This document shows positions 1 to 10,689 of a stretch of 64,000 bases of DNA, piece after piece. Under the pieces are notes generated by a model, which saw nothing but the letters and a program-made list of their open reading frames with translations, was not told where the DNA came from and did no database searches. Source of the DNA: Azolla caroliniana (taxonomy: Eukaryota; Polypodiophyta); contig JBHGNT010000010.1 in the NCBI GenBank assembly GCA_043228905.1, positions 14,384,001 to 14,448,000 of the forward strand. The letters are read 5' to 3'. Made by a program: the position numbers and the translations under genes. Numbering within the stretch: position 1 is the first letter of the stretch; each line of letters starts with the position of its first letter.

Positions 1-258
1 TCCTACATCCAATGCATAAAACATGGTTATAATATGGAATTCCCTTCTAATCCATTACTGCAAACTTACAGTTCCTTAAGGTCACAATTAAAATTTGTAC
101 AGATCCTACATCTTCATTTATGGATGTCGTGTCTCTGCAAACCAATTATTGACTATAGGACCAAAAAATGTGTGCAAGATTCCTCAACAACCTTTAGCAA
201 ATGTGAACATTAAAAGAGAGCATATATCCAATGTTTGATTCAAAAACTATTATTTTCA

Positions 259-483
<225 letters not shown>

Positions 484-572
484 CTAGTATAAGAGAAAGA
501 GAGAATATCAAAATGTTCAGACTACAAATATTTATGTATCAGCAATCCATAACTCACATTCACGCATGTTAC

Positions 573-746
573 CTTTCCTTGCCCTTGACTCCCATTTGCC
601 TTCTGAGAATGAATGAGATCCATCAACATGCTTCGTTTCTCTTGATCCAGAACATATTCAACCCTTTGGGCAAATAGATCAGTGCTCGAACCCACTCTTC
701 CAACAGCCAAGAAGATATAATTAGACAAGAAATCTGCAGCCAGCCT
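573..746 (-). pseudogene. Helicase exon (RLAADF...GQGK), left copy
   Basis: This 174-bp, 58-codon exon matches 56797-56970 in the right copy. It encodes the start of the second RecA-like domain, beginning RLAADFLSNYIFLAVGRVG and ending SQGQGK. Both splice sites are canonical (CAG acceptor at 747-749, GTAAC donor at 572-568). It differs from the right copy by I to F after SSTDL and by L instead of P in EYV(L/P)DQEK; L is the residue I recall in plant relatives. The exon is intact but orphaned: 61 bp upstream lies the 3' LTR of a truncated Copia, and no further upstream helicase exon follows before the array. A transcript could start only in Copia or array sequence. Confidence 0.85.
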
Positions 747-807
747 CTGCCAAAACAAATCACTTAATCTCTCACTCCATGATGTTGGTGATTTTTTATT
801 GCAAACA

Positions 808-1246
808 TGTAAAGATTAGTGTGCGGAAGTTAAATAGACACAACCGGCTCAGCCGGACAGTAACAGAGAACGGTAAACACTGAGAACAACGGAGAGAGAG
901 AGAGTACACAGGAGAGACAGAGAGAGTAGAACAATAAAACTCAAATTCAAATAACACTCTATACATACAAATGTGCTCCGAGAGCACTTTTATACAAGTC
1001 CTCAAAAGGACTGACAGAAGTACTAACATGTACTTCAATGCTCATAACTGAGCGACAGACACTAACTCCCAAAAAATATGCCTATCTACTAGGCTAGGAT
1101 TGTAGGCCTCTAATGGCTTACTAGCTCTCATGGATCCGACTCACCGATCCGATCTAGGCCTAGCCGATTCAGTCTTCGCCCAATCTAGCTCTCGGCTTGT
1201 TCAGCCGATTCGGCCCATCGGCCCATGTTGAGCTTGCTTCTCAACA
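808..1246 (-). repeat. Copia 3' LTR (left copy)
   Basis: The LTR is 439 bp and reads TGTTGAGAAG...CTTTACA on the minus strand, with TG/CA ends. It has the same length as the right-copy LTR at 57032-57470. By eye about 14 substitutions separate the two, all of them transitions. Confidence 0.93.
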
Positions 1247-1950
1247 CTCCCCCTCAAGCTCAAACTGAGATTCCATCTGATCTGCCAGTTCCTTGCCTCG
1301 GCTTCTCCTAGCGTCTTTTCGCCTTGCTCGCACCCCTCATCCGGTTCGGTCCTGCGTTCCACAACCCCTCCAGTCCAACGCTTCTTGACCCATCCAGCTC
1401 CATGCATCTTGACCCATCCAACCGCCGCATCTCGACCCCTACAGTCGGCTTGTCTACTCATTAAGCCCATCTCAGCTCCATCGTTGTCGCGGTATTGGCG
1501 CTTCTCGACCCGTCGAATCCTTCGTTTCGGTGTCGGCTTCGGCTGCCTTCCTGTCCGCTTGGCTTTCACTTTATTCGGCTCCTCCGAATCGAACCACTCG
1601 ACTGACGCAGCTGTCTCCAATTTGTCATCCGTCTGCAAGCCCTTGACCACATCCGAACATTTTCTGGTCCCAGCCTCTTTCCTTTGGTCGGCTCTGTCCT
1701 TCTTGACTCTACCGCCTTTGCTGCTTGTTCCAACTCTATCGGATGTGTTGACTTCTTCAATCGATTCGGCATCTTGTTCAGTTTCAACTTTCTCTCGTTG
1801 CTCTCTCCATTTTTCTCTACCTGTGCGGCACATTGAGATGTTATAGCCCAAGCATCTCCAAGAAGTGTTGCAACTTGTCCGATCCGAGCGCTTTGGTGAA
1901 GATGTCGGCAACCTGCCGATCGGTTCGAACATATCGGAGTTAAAATTCAC
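1201..1950 (-). pseudogene. Extra ORF between RNase H and 3' LTR of Copia, left copy
   Basis: An open frame of 249 codons on the minus strand ends inside the LTR. The part from about 1806 down to 1201 matches the 201-codon ORF of the right copy (57425-58030). The upstream part (1807-1950) overlaps the RNase H tail in another frame and is probably spurious; one extra base near 1796 compared with the right copy fuses the two. The product is rich in E, K and R, with a basic patch (KPTPKRRIRRVEKRQ). It has no signal peptide, membrane segment or recognised domain. The many amino-acid differences from the right copy argue against current selection. Function unknown. Confidence 0.4.
1247..1257 (-). 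other. Copia polypurine tract (left copy)
   Basis: TTGAGGGGGAG on the minus strand directly abuts the 3' LTR. This is the expected plus-strand primer site of a copia element. Confidence 0.85.
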
Positions 1951-3178
1951 CGCTCAAGACCCGCTCGCGCACAAAGTGATCATGAACTTCTATGTGCTTT
2001 GTGCGAGCATGGAACACGGGGTTCTTGGCTAGCTGTATGTTGCTAATGTTGTCGCAGTAGATTGGGATTGAAGTGGGAACTTCGATCCGTAAGTCCTGCA
2101 ACAACCGCCGAAGCCATATAGCTTCACAAGTCGCGACGGTGGCTCCTCAATATTTAGCTTCGGTGCTTCCGGCCCAGTCGGCATCCATATAGCCGACTAA
2201 CTATTCGGCTATACCGTGTCGATACAATATTCCCCGATCCTCTGTGCCACTAATATATTGCTCGGTTGTCAGTCGCTGCATCAACTAACTCATCACTCCG
2301 ACCAAATAGCGAAGGTCAAGTCGGGTGATAGTTAAATATATAAGGCTTCCAACAATTTGTCAGAACCATTGATCATTGTAGGCTGCTCCTAACTCGGGAC
2401 GTAGCTTCCGGTTTTTGTTGAAGGGAGCAGAGACGCATCGACAATCCGTCATACCGAATTTCTACAGCATATTCAATACATAATGTCGTTGAGACAATAA
2501 TATGTCATCGGGGGTGTGGATCACTTCGATCCCGAGAAAGTAGTGAAGGTCCCCCAAGTCCTTCATCTCGAATGCGTCTGACAGCTGGGACTTTACTTGG
2601 CCGATTTCAGCAAAGTCGGGTCCGGTGACGACCAAGTCGTCGACGTACAGTAGAATGCATACCGGACCTTTCAGAATTTTCTGAAATGAACAATGAAGAG
2701 TCAGACTTGGAGGCTGCAAACCCCATCTTACGCAATCAATGCGTGATCTTCGAGTTCCAAGCACAGGGGGCTTGCTTACGGCTGTAAAGCGACTTCTTCA
2801 GTCTACATACTGCCGACTTGTTCTTTAAGATCACCTTGAAGAAACATGTTCATGTCCATCTAGTGGAGATGCCACCCCCTTGCCGTTGCGATTGCCAGCA
2901 CCACATGAACCGATGACATCGTCATCTTCGCTGCCGGTGCGAAGGTCTCATCGTAGTCAATTCTGTCGGTCTGTGCATATCCCTTGGCCACCAGTTGGGC
3001 CTTGTACTGGTTGACTGAACCGTCGACATTGTATTTCACCTTATACACCCACTTACATCCAATCGGTTTGCAGTTTCGAGGAGGGTCAACTAAGTCCCAT
3101 GTCTCGTTGGAATCAAGTGCCCGCATTTCTTCCTCCATGGGCAAACGCCATTTAGCATCCTGTGATGCCTCCGCTTAG
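1841..3178 (-). pseudogene. Copia pol: reverse transcriptase and RNase H, left copy
   Basis: Fragments of RVT_2-type reverse transcriptase lie in pieces, in minus-strand order. The N-terminal part has the typical WKWVYK-like motif (here CKWVYKVKYN, with DETFAPAAKM, 2860-3144). A YVDD catalytic motif is at 2636-2647, followed by LGDLHYFLGIEV. A copia RNase H tail contains CDN and ADIFTKALGSDK (near 1880-1910), and the TAA stop is at 1841-1843. Several stops and shifts break the frame. At 1913-1915 this copy keeps CAG (Gln) where the right copy has TAG, showing that the two copies decayed independently after duplication. Confidence 0.85.
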
Positions 3179-3259
3179 CTCTCTGACTCGCGTACTTCCA
3201 CCACCTTCGTCATGTACGCATAATGGTGCACCATGTCCTCGTTATAACCATACTAGATC

Positions 3260-4195
3260 AACTACTTCTTGTGGCGAGTCGATCGGCGGAGCTTCTCATT
3301 TGCCGATTATAGGGCCCTCTTGGCTGCATCCGACCTCAACTCTTGAGGTCGGTCTTCGCTGTAGTTGGTGTCAGATTCTCCCATATCGATCCGATTCTAG
3401 ATGTAGACCGTTGTTCAAACCGCTTCGGCCCAGTAAAACTTGGGCATGGTCTTCTCCTCAAGCATTGCCCGTGTTGCTTCGACAATCGACCAATTTTTTC
3501 GTTTAGCTACGTCATTCTGCTCCGGCGTTTATGTCTACAGCTGAATTCTCGCCGAATTCCCATTTGTTGTAGATAACAATTGAACTGGCGGAAAAGTATT
3601 CTTTTGCATCGTCTGACCGTAGGCACTTGATCTTTCTTTCTATTTCCTTTTCTACCAGACTTTTTAGGTTCTAGAAACAGTTGAAGTCTTCACTCTTCTT
3701 TTCGATCAAGTAGATCCAAGTGTGCCGGCTATATAGTCGTCGATGAAAGAGACGAAGTATTGACTCCCGCCTAGGCTCACATTATTTGTCGGTCCCCATA
3801 TTTCCCAATGTATTAAGTCGAGCTTATTCCGGCTCCGATTTCACTCGTTGGGGAAGCCTTCTGACCACTAAATTTCAGCAATCCGAAAATTGCTTGATCG
3901 TTTGCAGCTCTTGAAGCCTTTGATAGTTGACATGGCCGATCCGCTTATGCCGTAAGTCAACGTCCGACTCGACTCTTTGTCTTTTGGCGAACAGTGCAGT
4001 GCCTGCGCCATTTGGGTCGAGGATGAACATCCTCCCTTCCCGGCACCCTTGCGCGATGATTTGGCCTTCCTCTTCGATGAAGCACCCTAGGTGGGTGAAC
4101 CGGATTTACATCCCTTGATCAACGATCTGCCCGACCGACAACAAGTTTTTCGTTATTGTCAGAACGTGCAGTAAGTTCATAAGTCTCCGCTTCTG
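3260..4195 (-). pseudogene. Copia integrase and GAG-pre-integrase, left copy
   Basis: Readable in pieces on the minus strand: a pre-integrase motif with HKRIGHVNYQRLQEL (near 3900-3955), integrase-core pieces such as YFVSFIDDYI and WIYLIEKK (near 3690-3765), and CLRSDD (near 3610-3630). No long frame remains. This is a decayed integrase, not expected to work. Confidence 0.7.
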
Positions 4196-4716
4196 TCAGA
4201 CATGTTCGATCGGATGCAAGGTGTCATCTCTGATTTCGACGACTCCCGGTTGTTCTATTTCTCCAGGTAGGAGAACCACTGTGTGGCTCGTCATATGATT
4301 TGACACTCCAGAGTCGACATACCACACCTCATTCAGTTTCAAGGTGCTCTTCTTCATCAAACTTGCCTTGTGCTTCATCAAAAAAGTTGGGCCCTTTTTA
4401 GTTTTGGCTCCTTCCGACACTTCGGCATATTGTGGACGCTGTCAATTTCCATGTTCGGCTTTGCCGGATCCGGATTTGTCCAACTCGGCGCACTTCTTCC
4501 ACCACTCACTCTCGCTATGGCCCTTCCAACAACAATACTAGCATTCCGTTTCGGCCTTTGCTTGCCGGTTCTGACGCCCCTTTGACCCCCCCCTGCTTGT
4601 GGACAGTCCATAACTGTTGTCGGAACCACCTATATGCCTTCTTTCCTGCTCTTGTTGGCCGCCACCATTGCGTGCAAATCCACCTCGTCCTCCACGTCCA
4701 CCGGGCCTATCTACCT
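4196..4716 (-). pseudogene. Copia protease and gag zinc knuckle, left copy (truncated)
   Basis: The protease motif reads VDSGVSNHM; the catalytic Asp codon is at 4313-4315 and the usual Ala is Val. Upstream lies a CCHC zinc knuckle (about 4502-4543). It contains a TAG stop at 4538-4540 and its last Cys is changed to Trp. Gag continues with a Gly/Arg-rich stretch to 4716 and is then cut by the array. The right copy shows the opposite pattern: Cys kept, protease Asp lost. Confidence 0.8.
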
Positions 4717-4719
4717 AAT

Positions 4720-5200
4720 GACATTACATAATGATCTATGATGTATCTAGTTTTTCCAATGCCTATTGTTGTACCCCGGAGTCTCGTGTAAAAAACAAGG
4801 ATCCGAACCAACTAGACTACAATAGAATTGATTTAGTGCATGAATTAGTTAATATAATATTCTAGTGCTTTGCTTCAAATAAAGAACTATGACGCAATGT
4901 TGATCGAGAGTTCACCATTATTCTACAATCTATGCGTATTTCGGGAAACTCTATGAAGTTATCCAAACTATAATTGTCGGTGTACTAATTTGTAGCAACC
5001 ATGTTGACAAATAACCACGACTAAATATATTGTTTCTTCTTGTCCCGAACAACCTAATGTTTTGTCAAATTTCATTTGAAACCTCTCCTATTAATTGAAT
5101 AATGGGATTAAGTTTGCAAGCATCCACAAAAAAACTGAGGATTATTCTAACGCACTTTCATTTTTAACATTTAATAATGTCAAGGGCTTTTATAGATGCC
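4720..5200 (-). repeat. Sub-repeat module A of unit 1 (recurs every 1,620 bp)
   Basis: It runs from GACATTACATAATG to TTTTATAGATGCC (ATCGATGCC in all other units). It carries one degenerate tRNA-Glu and then the shared sub-repeat body. Most of the variants that distinguish array blocks fall in this module or just before it. Confidence 0.85.
4762..4826 (-). pseudogene. Degenerate tRNA-Glu in module A
   Basis: It resembles the intact gene through the acceptor, D and anticodon arms but lacks about 7 nt of the 3' T-stem, so the B box is broken. The anticodon loop is T-rich. The acceptor stem can still pair (TCTATTG with CAATAGG), including a change at the third pair on both sides. The base at the loop varies along the array (A, G or C after GTCTCGTGTA on the plus strand). 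The same fossil occurs in every unit. Confidence 0.8.
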
Positions 5201-5756
5201 ACATTAACTCATGATATATGATAGACCTGCTTGTACCCGGGCGTCTCAGGTAAAAAGCAAGGATCCGGGGCAACTTGATTACAATGGAATTCATTTAGTA
5301 AATGAAATAGTGGATGTACCACTCTAGCCTTTGTTACAAATAAAGAAACATGGTGCAATGCTCATCGTACCAATGTCCATTATTCTGCAATCTATGCGTA
5401 TTTTTTGAAATTGTATCCAGTTATCCAAACTATAATTGTTGGTGTACCAATTTGTCGTACCAATGTTGACGAATAACCACAGCCAAAGATGGTGCTTCTT
5501 GTTGTCCCGAACGACATAATGTTTTGTCCAATTTCATTTGAAACCTCTACCATGAATCGAATAATGGGATTAAGTTTAGAAATTGATGTTAGGAGAGAAA
5601 AATCAAAGTAATGTTCGTCATCAATCCTTCAAACATAATATTGATTATTTTGTTAATTGCACATTATCGTAACATCTACTTTAGGTCTTGAGTTTTTGAG
5701 TTGTCAAACAGTTAACACATGATATGCGTCCGAAATTTAATATATGATATTGTCGT
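5201..5756 (-). repeat. Sub-repeat module B of unit 1 (3' flank of the intact tRNA gene)
   Basis: It contains a second degenerate tRNA-Glu, the shared sub-repeat body, and an extra stretch (about 5580-5756) not found in A or C. That stretch directly follows the 3' end of the intact tRNA gene. The first minus-strand T5 run after the tRNA is at 5602-5598. Confidence 0.85.
5231..5288 (-). pseudogene. Degenerate tRNA-Glu in module B
   Basis: The 5' acceptor strand TCCATTG and a tRNA-Glu-like body remain. The anticodon stem is mismatched, the loop is TTTTTAC, and the 3' T-stem and acceptor strand are missing. It should not fold as a tRNA. The fossil is present in all full units. Confidence 0.8.
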
Positions 5757-5829
5757 TTCCATTGCCGGGAGTTGAACCCGGGTCTCTCGGGTGAGAGCCG
5801 AGTATCCTAACCAACTAGACTACAATGGA
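5757..5829 (-). tRNA. trnE-CUC: tRNA-Glu (anticodon CTC), unit 1
   Basis: The 73-nt cloverleaf is complete by hand folding. The acceptor TCCATTG pairs with CAATGGA over 7/7 bp with discriminator A. The anticodon stem CTCGG/CCGAG is 5/5 with loop CTCTCAC, giving anticodon CTC at plus-strand 5795-5793 (reads GAG, Glu). The T-stem CCGGG/CCCGG is 5/5 with loop TTCAACT. The A box (TAGTCTAGTTGG) and B box (GGTTCAACTCC) fit Pol III promoters. CCA is not encoded and there is no intron, as in nuclear plant tRNA-Glu. The sequence is not plastid-like. No T4 or longer terminator follows within about 155 nt. Expression cannot be judged from the sequence. Confidence 0.95.
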
Positions 5830-5890
5830 TCACATGTTGGGTGCTTTTTATCGTAACGATCATTGATTCGTAATAAATAATATTTATATA
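5830..5890 (-). promoter_or_regulatory. 5' flank of tRNA-Glu: CAA motif and A/T-rich TATA-like region
   Basis: Upstream of the tRNA on the minus strand, CAA lies at -8 to -10 (5837-5839), TAAAAAG at about -16 to -21, and a TATA-like A/T run (TATATAAATATTATTTATTA) at about -42 to -61. Plant tRNA genes commonly carry a CAA near the start and a TATA-like element further up, though the A/T run here is further than the usual -30. It is the same in every unit except for one base in unit 3 (9102). Confidence 0.5.
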
Positions 5891-5898
5891 TTGCGCAA

Positions 5899-5930
5899 AC
5901 AAGGATCCGAACCAGCTAGACTACAATGGA
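5899..5930 (-). pseudogene. tRNA-Glu 5' half, first of module C
   Basis: Reads TCCATTGTAGTCTAGCTGG and onward on the minus strand, then leaves tRNA similarity after about 32 nt. The A box is kept; there is no B box or 3' half. Confidence 0.75.
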
Positions 5931-6165
5931 ATTCATTTAGTAAATGATTTAGTTAATGCAATATTCCAGTGGTTCACTTAAAATATAGAAACATGGTGCA
6001 ATGCTCATCGACAGTTGACCAATAGTCTGCGATCTATGCGTATTGCTTGAAATTGTATTGTGATATCCAAACTATAATTGTTGGTGTACTAATTTGTCGT
6101 ACCAATGTTGACGACTAACCAAAACCAAATATACTGCTTCTTGTTGTCCCGAACAACATAATGTT

Positions 6166-6191
6166 GTCCCTAACCAACTAGATTACAATGG
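6166..6191 (-). pseudogene. tRNA-Glu 5' half, second of module C
   Basis: Reads CCATTGTAATCTAGTTGGTTAGGG on the minus strand and then runs into sub-repeat sequence. It is the fourth tRNA fossil of the unit. Confidence 0.7.
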
Positions 6192-7376
6192 CTCCTATCT
6201 TGTGTATAGATATATTGCAATCATAGATTAGTAACAAATAATATTTACATATTGCGCAAGCATCAACAAGAAACTGAGGATTACTCTCACACGCTCTCGT
6301 TTTTAACATTTAATCATTTCAAGGGGTTTTATCGATGCGACATTACATAATGATCTATGATGTATCTAGTTTTCCCAATGCCTATTGTTGTACCCCGGAG
6401 TCTCGTGTAGAAAACAAGGATCCGAACCAACTAGACTACAATAGAATTGATTTAGTGCATGAATTAGTTAATATAATATTCTAGTGCTTTGCTTCAAATA
6501 AAGAACTATGACGCAATGTTGATCGAGAGTTCACCATTATTCTACAATCTATGCGTAGTTCGGGAAACTCTATGAGGTTATCCAAACTATAATTGTCGGT
6601 GTACTAATTTGTCGCAACCATGTTGACAAATAACCACGACTAAATATATTGCTTCTTCTTGTCCCGAACAACCTAATGTTTTGTCAAATTTCATTTGAAA
6701 CCTCTCCTATTAATTGAATAATGGGATTAAGTTTGCAAGCATCCACAAAAAAACTGAGGATTATTCTAACGCACTTTCATTTTTAACATTTAATAATGTC
6801 AAGGGCTTTTATCGATGCCACATTAACTCATGATATATGATAGACCTGCTTGTACCCGGGCGTCTCAGGTAAAAAGCAAGGATCCGGGGCAACTTGATTA
6901 CAATGGAATTCATTTAGTAAATGAAATAGTTGATGTACCACTCTAGCCCTTTGTTACAAATAAAGAAACATGGTGCAATGCTCATCGTACCAATGTCCAT
7001 TATTCTGCAATCTATGCGTATTTTTTGAAATTGTATCCAGTTATCCAAACTATAATTGTTGGTGTACCAATTTGTCGTACCAATGTTGACGAATAACCAC
7101 AGCCAAAGATGCTGCTTCTTGTTGTCCCGAACGACATAATGTTTTGTCCAATTTCATTTGAAACCTCTACCATGAATCGAATAATGGGATTAAGTTTAGA
7201 AATTGATGTTAGGAGAGAAAAATCAAAGTAATGTTCGTCATCAATCCTTCAAACATAATATTGATTATTTTGTTAATTGCACATTATCGTAACATCTACT
7301 TTAGGTCTTGAGTTTTTGAGTTGTCAAACAGTTAACACATGATATGCGTCCGAAATTTAATATATGATATTGTCGT

Positions 7377-7449
7377 TTCCATTGCCGGGAGTTGAACCCG
7401 GGTCTCTCGGGTGAGAGCCGAGTATCCTAACCAACTAGACTACAATGGA
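7377..7449 (-). tRNA. trnE-CUC: tRNA-Glu (CTC), unit 2
   Basis: Identical to the unit 1 gene. The host unit shares left-edge variants with unit 1 (TCAAAGTAATG at 7224-7234, CACTTAAAATATAG near 7597). Confidence 0.94.
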
Positions 7450-8996
7450 TCACATGTTGGGTGCTTTTTATCGTAACGATCATTGATTCGTAATAAATAA
7501 TATTTATATATTGCGCAAACAAGGATCCGAACCAGCTAGACTACAATGGAATTCATTTAGTAAATGATTTAGTTAATGCAATATTCCAGTGGTTCACTTA
7601 AAATATAGAAACATGGTGCAATGCTCATCGACAGTTGACCAATAGTCTGCGATCTATGCGTATTGCTTGAAATTGTATTGTGATATCCAAACTATAATTG
7701 TTGGTGTACTAATTTGTCGTACCAATGTTGACGACTAACCAAAACCAAATATACTGCTTCTTGTTGTCCCGAACAACATAATGTTGTCCCTAACCAACTA
7801 GATTACAATGGCTCCTATCTTGTGTATAGATATATTGCAATCATAGATTAGTAACAAATAATATTTACATATTGCGCAAGCATCAACAAGAAACTGAGGA
7901 TTACTCTCACACGCTCTCGTTTTTAACATTTAATCATTTCAAGGGGTTTTATCGATGCGACATTACATAATGATCTATGATGTATCTAGTTTTCCCAATG
8001 CCTATTGTTGTACCCCGGAGTCTCGTGTACAAAACAAGGATCCGAACCAACTAGACTACAATAGAATTGATTTAGTGCATGAATTAGTTAATATAATATT
8101 CTAGTGCTTTGCTTCAAATAAAGAACCATGACGCAATGTTGATCGAGAGTTCACCATTATTCTACAATCTATGCGTAGTTCGGGAAACTCTATGAGGTTA
8201 TCCAAACTATAATTGTCGGTGTACTAATTTGTCGCAACCATGTTGACAAATAACCACGACTAAATATATTGTTTCTTCTTGTCCCGAACAACCTAATGTT
8301 TTGTCAAATTTCATTTGAAACCTCTCCTATTAATTGAATAATGGGATTAAGTTTGCAAGCATCCACAAAAAAACTGAGGATTATTCTAACGCACTTTCAT
8401 TTTTAACATTTAATAATGTCAAGGGCTTTTATCGATGCCACATTAACTCATGATATATGATAGACCTGCTTGTACCCGGGCGTCTCAGGTAAAAAGCAAG
8501 GATCCGGGGCAACTTGATTACAATGGAATTCATTTAGTAAATGAAATAGTGGATGTACCACTCTAGCCCTTTGTTACAAATAAAGAAACATGGTGCAATG
8601 CTCATCGTACCAATGTCCATTATTCTGCAATCTATGCGTATTTTTTGAAATTGTATCCAGTTATCCAAACTATAATTGTTGGTGTACCAATTTGTCGTAC
8701 CAATGTTGACGAATAACCACAGCCAAAGATGCTGCTTCTTGTTGTCCCGAACGACATAATGTTTTGTCCAATTTCATTTGAAACCTCTACCATGAATCGA
8801 ATAATGGGATTAAGTTTAGAAATTGATGTTAGGAGAGAAAAATCAAACTAATGTTCGTCATCAATCCTTCAAACATAATATTGATTATTTTGTTAATTGC
8901 ACATTATCGTAACATCTACTTTAGGTCTTGAGTTTTTGAGTTGTCAAACAGTTAACACATGATATGCGTCCGAAATTTAATATATGATATTGTCGT

Positions 8997-9069
8997 TTCC
9001 ATTGCCGGGAGTTGAACCCGGGTCTCTCGGGTGAGAGCCGAGTATCCTAACCAACTAGACTACAATGGA
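8997..9069 (-). tRNA. trnE-CUC: tRNA-Glu (CTC), unit 3
   Basis: Identical gene. Its 5' flank has a private G at 9102 (about -33). First unit of the inner variant class. Confidence 0.94.
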
Positions 9070-10616
9070 TCACATGTTGGGTGCTTTTTATCGTAACGAT
9101 CGTTGATTCGTAATAAATAATATTTATATATTGCGCAAACAAGGATCCGAACCAGCTAGACTACAATGGAATTCATTTAGTAAATGATTTAGTTAATGTA
9201 ATATTCCAGTGGTTCACTTCAAATATAGAAACATGGTGCAATGCTCATCGACAGTTGACCAATAGTCTGCGATCTATGCGTATTGCTTGAAATTGTATTG
9301 TGATATCCAAACTATAATTGTTGGTGTACTAATTTGTCGTACCAATGTTGACGACTAACCAAAACCAAATATACTGCTTCTTGTTGTCCCGAACAACATA
9401 ATGTTGTCCCTAACCAACTAGATTACAATGGCTCCTATCTTGTGTATAGATATATTGCAATCATAGATTAGTAACAAATAATATTTACATATTGCGCAAG
9501 CATCAACAAGAAACTGAGGATTACTCTCACACGCTCTCGTTTTTAACATTTAATCATTTCAAGGGGTTTTATCGATGCGACATTACATAATGATCTATGA
9601 TGTATCTAGTTTTCCCAATGCCTATTGTTGTACCCCGGAGTCTCGTGTACAAAACAAGGATCCGAACCAACTAGACTACAATAGAATTGATTTAGTGCAT
9701 GAATTAGTTAATATAATATTCTAGTGCTTTGCTTCAAATAAAGAACCATGACGCAATGTTGATCGAGAGTTCACCATTATTCTACAATCTATGCGTAGTT
9801 CGGGAAACTCTATGAGGTTATCCAAACTATAATTGTCGGTGTACTAATTTGTCGCAACCATGTTGACAAATAACCACGACTAAATATATTGTTTCTTCTT
9901 GTCCCGAACAACCTAATGTTTTGTCAAATTTCATTTGAAACCTCTCCTATTAATTGAATAATGGGATTAAGTTTGCAAGCATCCACAAAAAAACTGAGGA
10001 TTATTCTAACGCACTTTCATTTTTAACATTTAATAATGTCAAGGGCTTTTATCGATGCCACATTAACTCATGATATATGATAGACCTGCTTGTACCCGGG
10101 CGTCTCAGGTAAAAAGCAAGGATCCGGGGCAACTTGATTACAATGGAATTCATTTAGTAAATGAAATAGTGGATGTACCACTCTAGCCCTTTGTTACAAA
10201 TAAAGAAACATGGTGCAATGCTCATCGTACCAATGTCCATTATTCTGCAATCTATGCGTATTTTTTGAAATTGTATCCAGTTATCCAAACTATAATTGTT
10301 GGTGTACCAATTTGTCGTACCAATGTTGACGAATAACCACAGCCAAAGATGCTGCTTCTTGTTGTCCCGAACGACATAATGTTTTGTCCAATTTCATTTG
10401 AAACCTCTACCATGAATCGAATAATGGGATTAAGTTTAGAAATTGATGTTAGGAGAGAAAAATCAAACTAATGTTCGTCATCAATCCTTCAAACATAATA
10501 TTGATTATTTTGTTAATTGCACATTATCGTAACATCTACTTTAGGTCTTGAGTTTTTGAGTTGTCAAACAGTTAACACATGATATGCGTCCGAAATTTAA
10601 TATATGATATTGTCGT

Positions 10617-10689
10617 TTCCATTGCCGGGAGTTGAACCCGGGTCTCTCGGGTGAGAGCCGAGTATCCTAACCAACTAGACTACAATGGA
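10617..10689 (-). tRNA. trnE-CUC: tRNA-Glu (CTC), unit 4
   Basis: Identical gene in an inner-class unit. Confidence 0.94.

Larger units (their letters stand above)
808..4716 (-). mobile_element. Ty1/copia retrotransposon, 5'-truncated (left copy)
   Basis: The minus-strand element has, from its 3' end, an LTR (808-1246), a polypurine tract, an extra 3' ORF, RNase H, reverse transcriptase, integrase, protease and the gag zinc knuckle. It stops at 4716 in the C-terminal part of gag, so most of gag, the PBS and the 5' LTR are missing. The flank AAACA (803-807) is the same as at the right copy, which proves it is the same insertion, duplicated. The coding region carries many stops and shifts, so the element is non-autonomous. 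Confidence 0.93.
5899..6338 (-). repeat. Sub-repeat module C of unit 1 (recurs every 1,620 bp)
   Basis: It starts with a tRNA-Glu 5' half, continues with the shared sub-repeat body, contains a second tRNA 5' half, and ends at GTTTTATCGATGC before the next GACATTACATAATG. Its body is more like module B than module A. Confidence 0.8.

Noticed and set aside
1385-1846. Plus-strand ORF of 153 codons
   Set aside because: Antisense shadow of the same Copia region in the left copy.
5231-5288. tRNA-Lys (TTT) gene read from the T-rich anticodon loop
   Set aside because: The anticodon stem and T-arm do not pair and the 3' acceptor strand is missing; it is a decayed tRNA-Glu.
4720-6338. tRNA-derived SINE as origin of the unit
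   Set aside because: No poly-A or poly-T tail, no target duplication and no SINE-like body after the A and B boxes. The tandem arrangement and full acceptor stem with discriminator fit a real tRNA gene better.
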